DNA of 14,398 nt. It comes from an uncultured Alphaproteobacteria bacterium. Its GTDB lineage: Bacteria > Pseudomonadota > Alphaproteobacteria > Rickettsiales > UBA1997. The DNA lies in NCBI GenBank assembly GCA_903927415.1, contig CAIYMZ010000023.1, forward strand, positions 1 to 14,398, written 5' to 3'. The notes beneath the pieces were generated by a model. The model did no database searches. It saw nothing but the letters and a program-made list of their open reading frames with translations, and had not been told where the DNA came from. This document shows positions 1-5,617 of this stretch, one piece after another. How positions within the stretch are numbered: the stretch's first letter is position 1; each line of letters opens with the position of its first letter. Both the position numbers and the translations under genes were made by a program.

Positions 1-164
1 TTAGTGGTGGTGCCTGGAGCCGGAATCGAACCCCAGCAGACGCGTAGCGCTGCAAAACAAAATTTCGCTGGTTTGTTTGAATTTAGTGGTGGTGCCTGGA
101 GCCGGAATCGAACCCCAGCAGACGCGTAGCGCTGCAAAACAAAATTTCGCTGGTTTGTTTGAAT
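1..164 (-). repeat. Two identical 82-bp tandem units carrying the 3' end of tRNA-Phe
   Basis: Positions 1-82 and 83-164 read as identical, and a third unit begins at 165 and runs into the intact tRNA-Phe. In each unit, 25 bp (8-32 and 90-114) equal the tRNA 3' end: CCA, discriminator, acceptor 3' strand and the T loop up to the GGTTCGA start. The rest is not tRNA. On the tRNA strand it holds a weak hairpin, AAACAAA/TTTGTTT (55-61 with 72-78), followed by T, so each unit looks like 'tRNA 3' end plus its downstream terminator region'. The array reaches the left edge, so the copy number is unknown. Such blocks resemble attachment-site remnants of tRNA-targeting integrases, but no integrase is visible. 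Confidence 0.9.
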
Positions 165-171
165 TTAGTGG

Positions 172-247
172 TGGTGCCTGGAGCCGGAATCGAACCAGCG
201 ACACAAGGATTTTCAGTCCTTTGCTCTACCGACTGAGCTATCCAGGC
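172..247 (-). tRNA. tRNA-Phe (anticodon GAA)
   Basis: On the minus strand the cloverleaf starts GCCTGGA (complement of 241-247) and pairs with TCCAGGC near 176-182. The D arm has AGCTCAGTCGGTAGAGC. The anticodon stem AAGGA/TCCTT encloses CTGAAAA, giving anticodon GAA. The T arm has GGTTCGATTCC. The discriminator is A and the CCA end is encoded (172-174). All arms are intact, so this is the functional copy, in contrast to the 3'-end fragments at 1-164. It lies 14 bp downstream, on its own strand, of the long palindrome at 262-364, so the two may share a transcript. Confidence 0.96.
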
Positions 248-261
248 TTTTGCTCGTCGGC

Positions 262-364
262 TTTTGAATGCTGACGTCGGTGCGCGGCGGGATTTTCGTC
301 GGTCATGTATCTTTCGCGATACACTCCCTCCTCAAACCCTTGCGCACCTAGACAGAACTCAAAA
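262..364 (-). repeat. Long imperfect palindrome; candidate dispersed element or structured RNA
   Basis: Nested inverted arms fold the whole stretch into one hairpin: TTTTGA (262-267) with TCAAAA (359-364); GGTGCGC (279-285) with GCGCACC (342-348); GGGATTT (289-295) with AAACCC (334-339, one bulge); ATGTATC (305-311) with GATACAC (318-324) around a 6-nt loop. Two positions that are A/C mismatches read on the plus strand become G/U pairs on the minus strand, so a minus-strand RNA folds better. A roughly 8 x 8 nt internal loop is left unpaired. The DNA is more GC-rich than its surroundings. It could be a palindromic repeat family, as in Rickettsiales, or a non-coding RNA. I cannot match it to 6S, SRP or RNase P RNA. 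Confidence 0.7.
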
Positions 365-448
365 TCCTTAGAACAAAAAAGATGGGCGCGCGAAAGTAGA
401 AACGGACGTTTATTTTGCAAGCGCACTCACCAAATCGAATTTTAAATT

Positions 449-565
449 ATGGAAAATTTAACTGATTATTCTTTTTACGTTATTACATCTTACATCGTGG
501 CAGGCGCTGTATTGTCTGGCCTAATGGCTTTTGTGATTGGGAAATATTTGAAGCTAAAAAAATAA
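449..565 (+). CDS. ccmD: Heme exporter protein D (CcmD)
   Basis: This 38-residue protein is too short for usual ORF cut-offs. After a short polar N-terminus with an aromatic cluster (Tyr7, Phe9, Tyr10, Tyr15), one membrane helix spans about residues 11-31 and ends in a basic tail (KYLKLKK). This is the CcmD pattern. CcmD is a small inner-membrane part of the CcmABCD complex that helps release heme-loaded CcmE for cytochrome c maturation. The identification rests mainly on size, topology and its place directly before ccmE. ccmA, ccmB and ccmC are not in the window; a tRNA lies immediately upstream on the other strand, so the usual ccmABC genes must be elsewhere. Confidence 0.85.
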   Translation: MENLTDYSFYVITSYIVAGAVLSGLMAFVIGKYLKLKK

Positions 566-592
566 AAAATGAAGAATTAAAAAATGAAGAAT
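563..592 (+). repeat. 15-bp direct duplication at the ccmD stop / ccmE start
   Basis: TAAAAAATGAAGAAT occurs twice in a row (563-577, 578-592). The first copy supplies the ccmD stop codon and an ATG (569) that meets TAA after three codons (M-K-N-stop). The second copy supplies the real ccmE start (584). The first copy therefore forms a tiny decoy ORF just ahead of ccmE. Confidence 0.9.
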
Positions 593-1000
593 CGGCAGAA
601 AAAAAGACGGATGATTTTTGTTGGCTCGGCCTTTTTAATTTCAGTGTTGGCGCTGCTTTTCGTGATTACAAATTTTCGTGAAAATATGGTGTTTTTTTAT
701 TCACCAAGCGAGCTGCAAAATGTACAAGTTGATGGTCGCCAGATCAGAGTTGGCGGGTTGGTAAAAGAAAAATCTATAAAAAAAATTGACGCCTTAACCA
801 GCGAATTTGTGATCACCGATTTAAAAAAAGATTTGAAAATTCATTACGTTGGAATGTTGCCTGATTTATTCCGCGAGAAGCAGGGCGTGGTTGCAAAAGG
901 AAAATTTGATACTGAAAAAAATGAATTTTTTTCTCGTGAGCTACTTGTGAAGCATGATGAAAAATATATGCCACCGGAAGTTGCTAAAGCGCTAAAATAG
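584..1000 (+). CDS. ccmE: Cytochrome c maturation heme chaperone CcmE
   Basis: CcmE takes heme from CcmC/CcmD and holds it covalently in the periplasm before passing it to the CcmF/CcmH ligase that makes c-type cytochromes. The 138-residue protein has a basic N-terminus (KNRQKKRR), a signal-anchor helix at about 10-30, and the beta-barrel OB-fold with the family stretch around VDGRQIRVGGLVKEKS (48-64). The heme-binding motif is LLVKHDEKY, with His124 as the attachment residue and Tyr128 as ligand. Length is normal (about 140-160). The start at 584 is the only ATG that stays open: the ATG at 569 hits a stop. It follows ccmD by 18 bp, and its last 17 bp overlap convergently with plsC. Confidence 0.96.
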   Translation: MKNRQKKRRMIFVGSAFLISVLALLFVITNFRENMVFFYSPSELQNVQVDGRQIRVGGLVKEKSIKKIDALTSEFVITDLKKDLKIHYVGMLPDLFREKQGVVAKGKFDTEKNEFFSRELLVKHDEKYMPPEVAKALK

Positions 1001-1709
1001 CCAACTCCGCGCTCTTCTTCTCAATTGCCTCTTTCAGTCTTAAATTAAATTCTTGCTTGGACAAACCTGCTTCAATTGGATTCAAAAATTCCAAAATAAT
1101 TTTCCCGCGTTTTTTTAAAATTTTATTTTTTTCCCAAAAGATTCCGGAATTTAATGCGGCAGGAACAACCTTGACATTGCAGGCCAGATAAAGCGCGGTG
1201 ACACCAGCTTGGTAAGGATATTTGTCGGCACTTGCTCCAATCGGAACTCGAGTTCCCTGAGGAAAAAGCACGATACTTTGTCCACCAGCTAAATATTTTC
1301 TTGTTTGCTTGATGAGGTCTTTGAGGGCTGATGCGCCGCCTTTGCGATCAACGATGATACCGCTCATAACGCGCAAATACCAACCGTAAAATGGAATTTT
1401 CAGCAGCTCTTTTTTGAATGCGTAAACTGGGCGATTAAGCACCAGATGCATAACGATCGTTTCCCACATTGATTGATGCTTACAGGCAATGATGCAGGGC
1501 TCTTGCGGGATTTTTTCGCGGCCAATAATTTTGTAATCGATCCCACATAATTTTTTTAACATCCAAAGACTGACAATCGCCCAGAGTTTGGCGCCGCAGT
1601 CTGCTAGCTTGGCGTTTTTTGTGATGAAGGCGGGGAAATAAATTATTGGAATGAGCGCTCCCCAGAGGATGATGAAGATTTGAAAAAGGAGGGAGGTGAG
1701 TAAGGGCAT
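984..1709 (-). CDS. plsC: 1-acyl-sn-glycerol-3-phosphate acyltransferase (PlsC family)
   Basis: The predicted enzyme transfers an acyl chain to lysophosphatidic acid to give phosphatidic acid, the precursor of membrane phospholipids, at the inner membrane. It has an N-terminal membrane helix (about 5-29), a second hydrophobic stretch (42-55), the first acyltransferase motif as KHQSMWE (His78...Glu83, an HX4E variant of HX4D) and the acceptor-binding motif FPQGTR (149-154, Gln for the usual Glu). The length of 241 is normal. No clear Shine-Dalgarno sequence precedes ATG 1709. The gene converges on ccmE with a 17-bp overlap of the two 3' ends. Specificity within the PlsC family cannot be read from sequence alone. 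Confidence 0.92.
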   Translation of the reverse strand: MPLLTSLLFQIFIILWGALIPIIYFPAFITKNAKLADCGAKLWAIVSLWMLKKLCGIDYKIIGREKIPQEPCIIACKHQSMWETIVMHLVLNRPVYAFKKELLKIPFYGWYLRVMSGIIVDRKGGASALKDLIKQTRKYLAGGQSIVLFPQGTRVPIGASADKYPYQAGVTALYLACNVKVVPAALNSGIFWEKNKILKKRGKIILEFLNPIEAGLSKQEFNLRLKEAIEKKSAELAILAL

Positions 1710-1770
1710 GAGGGGAGAGTTTTGGTAGAAAGAGAGCCAATGCTTCGTCTTTCAGGCTACGCAGGGCGGC

Positions 1771-1817
1771 CTTCGTTCTTGCGACCCCGCAACGAGTGCG
1801 GGGTCGTAAGAACGAAG
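1771..1817. repeat. Near-perfect palindrome, 21-bp stem and 5-nt loop
   Basis: The left arm 1771-1791 (CTTCGTTCTT...CCCCGCA) pairs with 1797-1817 at every position except one G/T wobble (1781/1807), around the loop ACGAG. It starts 3 bp beyond the 3' CCA of tRNA-Thr on the tRNA's strand. It is GC-rich and has no T-run on either side, so it is not an ordinary rho-independent terminator. It may act in tRNA 3' processing or be a dispersed palindromic element. It lies upstream of plsC on the same strand. Confidence 0.9.
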
Positions 1818-1819
1818 CC

Positions 1820-1894
1820 TGGTGCCGAATGTCGGATTTGAACTGACGACCTACTGTTTACAAGACAGTTGCTCTACCGCTGAGCTAATTCGGC
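1820..1894 (-). tRNA. tRNA-Thr (anticodon TGT)
   Basis: On the minus strand the gene starts GCCGAAT, paired with ATTCGGC at the 3' side. The D arm is AGCTCAGCGGTAGAGC. The anticodon stem ACTGT/ACAGT encloses CTTGTAA, giving anticodon TGT. The T arm is GTTCAAATC. The discriminator is A and CCA is encoded at 1820-1822. All arms look functional. Confidence 0.95.
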
Positions 1895-1911
1895 ATTTGG
1901 AAAGGTGCGGC

Positions 1912-1940
1912 AACCTAAATTTTGACTAGAAAAACTTCAA
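1912..1940 (-). promoter_or_regulatory. Possible promoter of tRNA-Thr
   Basis: On the minus strand TTGAAG (1935-1940) is followed after 17 bp by TAGGTT (1912-1917), about 18 bp before the tRNA 5' end. The -35 is close to consensus but the -10 is poor (three of six), so this is a weak call based mostly on position. Confidence 0.3.
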
Positions 1941-1961
1941 GAAATTTTACGACTTCAATAA

Positions 1962-1997
1962 AAAACCGGATCCAACCATTTGGTCAGATCCGGTTTT
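1962..1997 (-). terminator. Rho-independent terminator of the Ala/Lys/Val-rich gene
   Basis: AAAACCGGATC (1962-1972) pairs perfectly with GATCCGGTTTT (1987-1997), and a small inner ACCA/TGGT pair helps close the loop. Read on the minus strand the stem is followed by a T-run (TTTTTTATTG), 23 bp after the stop codon at 2021. Confidence 0.88.
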
Positions 1998-2020
1998 AAA
2001 CTTAGCAAAAAGTAATCAGA

Positions 2021-2341
2021 TTACTTTTTAGCTGGAGCTTCAACAGCTGCAGGAGCAGCAACTTCAGCTTTAGCAGCTTTTTTAGCTTTTTTAGCTGGCT
2101 TAGCTTCAACAGCTTTAACGTCAGCTTCAACCGCCTTTACTTCAGCTTTTACTTCAGCTTTTACAGCTTTAGCATCCGCTTTAACGGCAGCCACTGTAGC
2201 AGCAGCTTTGGTTTCAACTTTAGCAGGAGCAGCTTTAGCAGCAACTGGAGCAGCAGCTTTAGCATCAGCTTTAACAGCTTGAGCTTGAGCAGCAGTAGCA
2301 AAAAGAGCGATCGCAGCAACGATCAAAGAAAGTTTTTTCAT
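2021..2341 (-). CDS. Small exported Ala/Lys/Val-rich repetitive protein
   Basis: I do not recognise a named family. The 106-residue product opens with a textbook signal peptide: MKK, hydrophobic core LSLIVAAIALFATAA, and the cleavage motif AQA at 19-21. The mature part is almost entirely Ala, Lys, Val and Glu with Pro near the end, built from short imperfect units such as VKADAKA, VKAEVKAE and VKAVEAD. Valine every three to four residues suggests a long amphipathic helix or coiled coil. The tail PAKKAKKAAKAE is strongly basic. The composition recalls histone H1-like or surface-helix proteins, but the signal peptide argues for the periplasm or envelope. The gene has its own promoter, leader and terminator, which suggests independent and perhaps high expression. 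The low-complexity DNA favours slippage and length variation. Confidence 0.85.
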   Translation of the reverse strand: MKKLSLIVAAIALFATAAQAQAVKADAKAAAPVAAKAAPAKVETKAAATVAAVKADAKAVKAEVKAEVKAVEADVKAVEAKPAKKAKKAAKAEVAAPAAVEAPAKK

Positions 2342-2371
2342 GTTAAGTTTGAATTGGAGATTTTTATTGGG

Positions 2372-2389
2372 CTAATCATTGCTGATTAG
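2372..2389 (-). other. Leader hairpin before the Ala/Lys/Val-rich gene
   Basis: CTAATCA (2372-2378) pairs with TGATTAG (2383-2389) around a 4-nt loop, 31 bp upstream of the start codon and inside the predicted leader. No T-run follows, so it is more likely an mRNA-stability or translation element than an attenuator. No good Shine-Dalgarno lies before the ATG. Confidence 0.5.
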
Positions 2390-2468
2390 TTTCTTTCGAA
2401 AATTAATTCGTTTGACAACCTGCTTTTTACTACAGTTGCAACGACGAACTAATTGAAAGGCGGGCGGC

Positions 2469-2496
2469 AAAATATGAAGCAGCTTTTGTTTGTCAA
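2469..2496 (-). promoter_or_regulatory. Sigma-70-like promoter of the Ala/Lys/Val-rich gene
   Basis: On the minus strand a perfect TTGACA (2491-2496) is followed after 16 bp by TATTTT (2469-2474). Transcription would start near 2462 and leave a leader of about 120 nt. The -35 begins immediately after the lpd stop codon on the same strand, so the gene need not depend on lpd read-through. No competing strong match was seen closer to the start. Confidence 0.5.
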
Positions 2497-2497
2497 A

Positions 2498-3982
2498 CTA
2501 AAAATGAATCACTCTACCATAAGCATCCAACACGGCTTCATGCATCATTTCTGACATCGTTGGATGAGCAAAAATTGTGTGCATTAAATCTTCTTCGGTG
2601 AGCTCTGCTTGTTTGGCAATTACGTAACCTTGAATCATTTCAGTCACCTCGGCGCCGATTAAATGTGCTCCCAAAAGTTCGCCGGTTTTTTCGTCAAAAA
2701 TAACTTTGATCAGCCCGTCAGTTTCACCCATCGCGATTGCTTTGCCGTTGGCCATGTAAGGGAAGCGGCCAACTTTAATTTTTTTGCCGAGCTCTTTTGC
2801 TTTCTTTTCGGTGATGCCGACGGAAGCGATTTGTGGCATCGAATAAGTGCAGCCCGGAATGTTGTCTTTCTTGATCGCGTGAATTTTTTTAGCGTCGTAT
2901 TTTCCAAGTTTGCTGGCGATTTTTTCGGCGGCGATTGTGCCTTCGTGCGATGCTTTGTGAGCCAGCCAAGGCGCACCAGCAACGTCTCCAATGGCAAAAA
3001 TATTCGCGTCCGAAGTTTCCAAATAACCATTCACATCAACACAACCTTTGTCGATTTTCACTTTAGTTTTTTCGAGTCCGAGATTTTCAACATTGGCCAC
3101 AATGCCTACAGCCATGATGACTTTCTCCGCTTTTAATTCTTCGAGTTTTCCGCCAATTTCAACAATCGCAGTAACTTCACCTTTACCTTTTTTTAGCGAT
3201 TTCAACGCCGCAGAAGTGTGAATTTTAATGCCTTGTTTCTCGAAAGATTTGCGCGCGAGCTTGGAAATTTCTTCATCTTCAACTGGCAAAATATTTTCGG
3301 CCATTTCGATCAGCGTAACCTCCGTGCCCATGTTTTTGTAGAATGAAGCGAATTCTGCTCCGATCGCGCCCGAACCAACAACTAGCAAAGATTTTGGCAA
3401 AGTCTTGGGAGTCATGGCTTCGCGGTAAGTCCAAATATTTTCAGAATCTGGTTCCATGTTGGGAATCACACGAGCTCTAGCTCCAGTGGCAATGACGAAA
3501 TAACTCGCCTCAATTGTTGTATGCACCCCCATCGCGCCGCTAACGCGTTCGCTCGATCCCCCTAAATAGGGGGATCCTGATGAGTCTGACTTGCTTACCG
3601 AAATTTTTTTCGAATCCAAAAACTTCGCGAAGCCATCAATCACTTCGATTTTATTTTTCTTCATCAGCCCTGCAATCCCACCGCTCAAGCGCTTGGACAC
3701 TGCTCTTGAGCGTTCAATAATTTTAGCAAAATCAAATTTTATTTTTTCGGCAGAAAATCCGAATTGATCCAAATTGTGTAAAAGATGATTAACTTCCGAG
3801 GATTTCAAAAGTGCTTTTGTTGGGATGCAGCCCCAGTTTAAGCAGATCCCGCCGAGATGATTGGCCTCAACGATTCCAACTTTTAATCCGAGTTGCGCGG
3901 CGCGAATTGCTGCGACGTAACCTCCGGGACCGGCGCCGATGATGCAGATGTCGAATTTTTTTGCTGAAGATGAGGGGGTCAT
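2498..3982 (-). CDS. lpd: Dihydrolipoyl dehydrogenase (E3 of 2-oxoacid dehydrogenase complexes)
   Basis: E3 reoxidises the lipoyl arms of the pyruvate and 2-oxoglutarate dehydrogenase complexes, passing electrons through a disulfide and FAD to NAD+. Visible motifs, in order, are the FAD-binding IIGAGPGG (14-21), the redox disulfide in GGICLNWGCIPTK (Cys47/Cys52), an ATGAR segment (165-169), the NAD-binding VVGSGAIGAEF, the second FAD motif AIGDVAG, and the interface His473/Glu478 pair in AHPTMSE. The motif set is that of the alphaproteobacterial PdhD type. The 494 residues exceed the usual 465-470 because residues 132-155 are an extra segment encoded by a palindromic insertion (3518-3589). 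The frame is open throughout, so the protein is probably active. The start at 3982 leaves a seven-residue Thr/Pro/Ser tail before the fold. No clear ribosome-binding site is seen. Confidence 0.97.
   Translation of the reverse strand: MTPSSSAKKFDICIIGAGPGGYVAAIRAAQLGLKVGIVEANHLGGICLNWGCIPTKALLKSSEVNHLLHNLDQFGFSAEKIKFDFAKIIERSRAVSKRLSGGIAGLMKKNKIEVIDGFAKFLDSKKISVSKSDSSGSPYLGGSSERVSGAMGVHTTIEASYFVIATGARARVIPNMEPDSENIWTYREAMTPKTLPKSLLVVGSGAIGAEFASFYKNMGTEVTLIEMAENILPVEDEEISKLARKSFEKQGIKIHTSAALKSLKKGKGEVTAIVEIGGKLEELKAEKVIMAVGIVANVENLGLEKTKVKIDKGCVDVNGYLETSDANIFAIGDVAGAPWLAHKASHEGTIAAEKIASKLGKYDAKKIHAIKKDNIPGCTYSMPQIASVGITEKKAKELGKKIKVGRFPYMANGKAIAMGETDGLIKVIFDEKTGELLGAHLIGAEVTEMIQGYVIAKQAELTEEDLMHTIFAHPTMSEMMHEAVLDAYGRVIHF
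3518..3589 (-). repeat. In-frame palindromic insertion within lpd
   Basis: This 72-bp stretch encodes Lpd residues 132-155, a Ser/Gly-rich segment with no counterpart in the usual E3 fold, placed between the beta strands just before ATGAR, where a surface loop is expected. Its core is a perfect 10-bp inverted repeat, GATCCCCCTA (3555-3564) with TAGGGGGATC (3567-3576), around a 2-nt loop. The edges are estimates from where family-like sequence resumes. The length is a multiple of three and contains no stop, like the palindromic elements that insert in frame in Rickettsia genes. Family membership was not tested. Confidence 0.75.
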
Positions 3983-3987
3983 AAAAA

Positions 3988-4058
3988 ATTTAAGATTTAA
4001 GATTTAGGATTTAGGATTTGTCACGAACTTAAATCTCAAATCCTAAATCTTAAATCTA
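3988..4058. repeat. Heptamer arrays forming a 20-bp inverted repeat between lpd and prfB
   Basis: The left side has four tandem heptamers (ATTTAAG, ATTTAAG, ATTTAGG, ATTTAGG; 3988-4015). The right side has four of inverse sense beginning AAATC (4031-4058). Positions 3993-4012 (AGATTTAAGATTTAGGATTT) are the exact reverse complement of 4038-4057, around a 25-nt spacer. This takes up nearly the whole 82-bp gap between two divergent start codons, so it must overlap the promoters or leaders of both genes. It could be an operator-like site, a fold in each leader, or simply slipped-strand expansion. Confidence 0.88.
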
Positions 4059-4064
4059 AATCTC

Positions 4065-5160
4065 ATGTCCGCCGAAATCGAAAATCTTTTTACCCAAGTT
4101 GAAACCTCACTAAACCTCATTTCGAGGTGTCTTTGACCCGAAAAAACTGCAAGAAAAATTAGCCGAATTAAACGCCAAATCAGAAGACCCAGAATTGTGG
4201 AATAACAAGTCGGAAGCGCAAAAAATTCTCAAAGAAAAATCTGTCGTCGAAGAAAAAGTTAAGCAGTTTTTGGCGATTGAAAATGGCTTGAAAGACAATC
4301 GCGAATATTTCGATTTGGCCAAGTCCGAAGCGGATGCGCAACTCATCGCTGACACTGAAAAAAATCTCCTCGCGCTCAAAAAAACTTCCGATGCTTTTGA
4401 AGTCGAATGTCTTTTTTCCGGCGAAACCGACGTCAATAATTGCTTCCTCGACATCAATGCCGGCGCAGGCGGAACTGACTCTTGTGATTTCGGATTAATG
4501 CTGCTGCGAATGTATGAACGCTTTGCCAATCGTCACAAATTCAAAGTCGAAATCGTTAACATGCTTGACGGCGAAGAGGCCGGAATTCGCAACGCCACAC
4601 TAAAAATTTCCGGCCGTTTTGCTTTTGGTTGGATGAAGATGGAGTCAGGCGTGCACAGGCTCGTGCGCATCTCGCCATTCAACGCCAATGGCAAGCGTCA
4701 GACCAGTTTTACTTCGGTTTGGGTTTACCCTGAACTTGACGATGAAATCGAAATTGCTCTCGAAGAAAAAGACATTCGCGTCGATACTTTTCGGGCAAGC
4801 GGCGCTGGTGGACAGCATGTCAATAAAACCGATTCCGCAGTGCGAATGACACATTTGCCGACGAATATTGTGGTGCAATGTCAAACAGATCGCTCGCAAA
4901 TCCGAAATCGGGCAGAGTGCATCAGCATGCTAAAATCAAGGCTATACGAACTTGAAATGCAAAAGAAGCGGGATGCTTTGTCGGCGAGCGAAGCAACAAA
5001 AACCGACAATAGTTGGGGGCACCAAATTCGCTCTTACGTCTTGCATCCTTACCAGCTGGTGAAAGATTTGCGCACCGATTTTGAAACCGGAAATATTCAG
5101 GCAGTTTTGGATGGAGAGATTGATGGGTTTATCAAAGCGGCATTAACTGAAAAAATTTAA
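4065..5160 (+). CDS. prfB: Peptide chain release factor 2 (programmed +1 frameshift)
   Basis: RF2 reads UGA and UAA stop codons in the ribosomal A site and triggers peptide release. The gene is split: ATG 4065 gives 23 codons ending in CTT and then TGA (4134-4136). After a +1 shift the frame continues GAC CCG AAA and runs to 5160, for about 364 residues, the normal RF2 length. The stop-recognition tripeptide SPF falls at 203-205 and the catalytic GGQ at 248-250 (joined numbering), almost the same as in E. coli RF2. The N-terminal half is the usual helical domain (DPKKLQEKLAELN after the shift). Expression is autoregulated: scarce RF2 gives slow UGA reading and more shifting. nrdR follows after 4 bp. 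The interruption is not a mutation. Confidence 0.98.
4124..4137 (+). promoter_or_regulatory. RF2 programmed +1 frameshift site
   Basis: The slippery CTT TGA C (4131-4137) is preceded three bases earlier by the Shine-Dalgarno-like GAGG (4124-4127). This is the same order and spacing as the classical prfB signal. The anti-SD contact and slow UGA decoding push the ribosome from CTT onto TTT. The purine tract is weaker than in E. coli (AGGGGG), so shifting efficiency may be lower. Confidence 0.95.
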
Positions 5161-5164
5161 TCTC

Positions 5165-5617
5165 ATGCGTTGTCCCTTTTGCGGAAATATTGAAACCCAA
5201 GTGAAAGATAGCCGAATTTCTGACGATGGTGAATCGATCAAGAGACGGCGCTATTGTGCTGCCTGCGATTCCAGATTCACAACGTTTGAGCGTGTGCAGT
5301 TGCGTGAAATTTTGGTGATAAAAAAGAACGGCGAGAAAAAAATTTTCGATCCGGAAAAATTAAAAAAATCGATTGAGATGGCTGTGCGCAAGCGTCCAGT
5401 CTCTGAAGTCCAAGTTGAAAAATTGGTGAATAACATCGTTCGTCAACTTGAAGTAGAAAGTGAGACGGAAATTTCATCGTCAAAAATTGGTGAGATGGTG
5501 ATGACAGCGCTGGAGAAACTAGACAAAGTGGCCTTCGTGCGCTTCGCCTCGGTTTACAAAAATTTCGAGAAGGCGGATGATTTTCAGAAATTTATTAAGC
5601 AGATTGTGAAGTCATGA
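5165..5617 (+). CDS. nrdR: Transcriptional repressor NrdR
   Basis: NrdR senses ATP/dATP and represses ribonucleotide reductase genes at NrdR boxes. The 150-residue protein opens with the family signature MRCPFCG...TQVKDSR. A four-cysteine zinc ribbon uses Cys3, Cys6, Cys31 and Cys34. An ATP-cone follows (about 46-136), beginning with REILVIKKNGEKKIFDPEKL. Length is typical. It starts 4 bp after prfB, and its TGA overlaps the ATG of the next gene (ATGA), so the three genes are almost certainly co-transcribed. No reductase gene or obvious NrdR box was seen in the window. Confidence 0.97.
   Translation: MRCPFCGNIETQVKDSRISDDGESIKRRRYCAACDSRFTTFERVQLREILVIKKNGEKKIFDPEKLKKSIEMAVRKRPVSEVQVEKLVNNIVRQLEVESETEISSSKIGEMVMTALEKLDKVAFVRFASVYKNFEKADDFQKFIKQIVKS

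Noticed and set aside
1..250. CRISPR-like array
   Set aside because: The repeats are contiguous 82-bp units with no distinct spacers and contain tRNA sequence. No cas gene is present.
238..426. 62-codon open frame on the minus strand
   Set aside because: It covers part of the tRNA-Phe 5' end and the whole hairpin palindrome. The openness follows from the GC-rich palindrome, and there is no ribosome-binding site or domain.
1480..1740. 86-codon frame overlapping plsC
   Set aside because: It lies on the same strand as plsC in another frame. The PlsC motifs are in the longer frame.
2663..3136. 157-codon frame on the plus strand opposite lpd
   Set aside because: It is the antisense shadow of a well-supported lpd gene, with Phe/Val-rich low-quality sequence and no motif.
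4065..4136. prfB as a frameshift pseudogene
   Set aside because: The in-frame TGA sits in the classical CTT-TGA-C recoding signal with a GAGG stimulator, and the downstream frame is full length with SPF and GGQ.
4645..4899. 84-codon minus-strand frame opposite prfB
   Set aside because: It is the antisense shadow of the conserved SPF/GGQ region of RF2.
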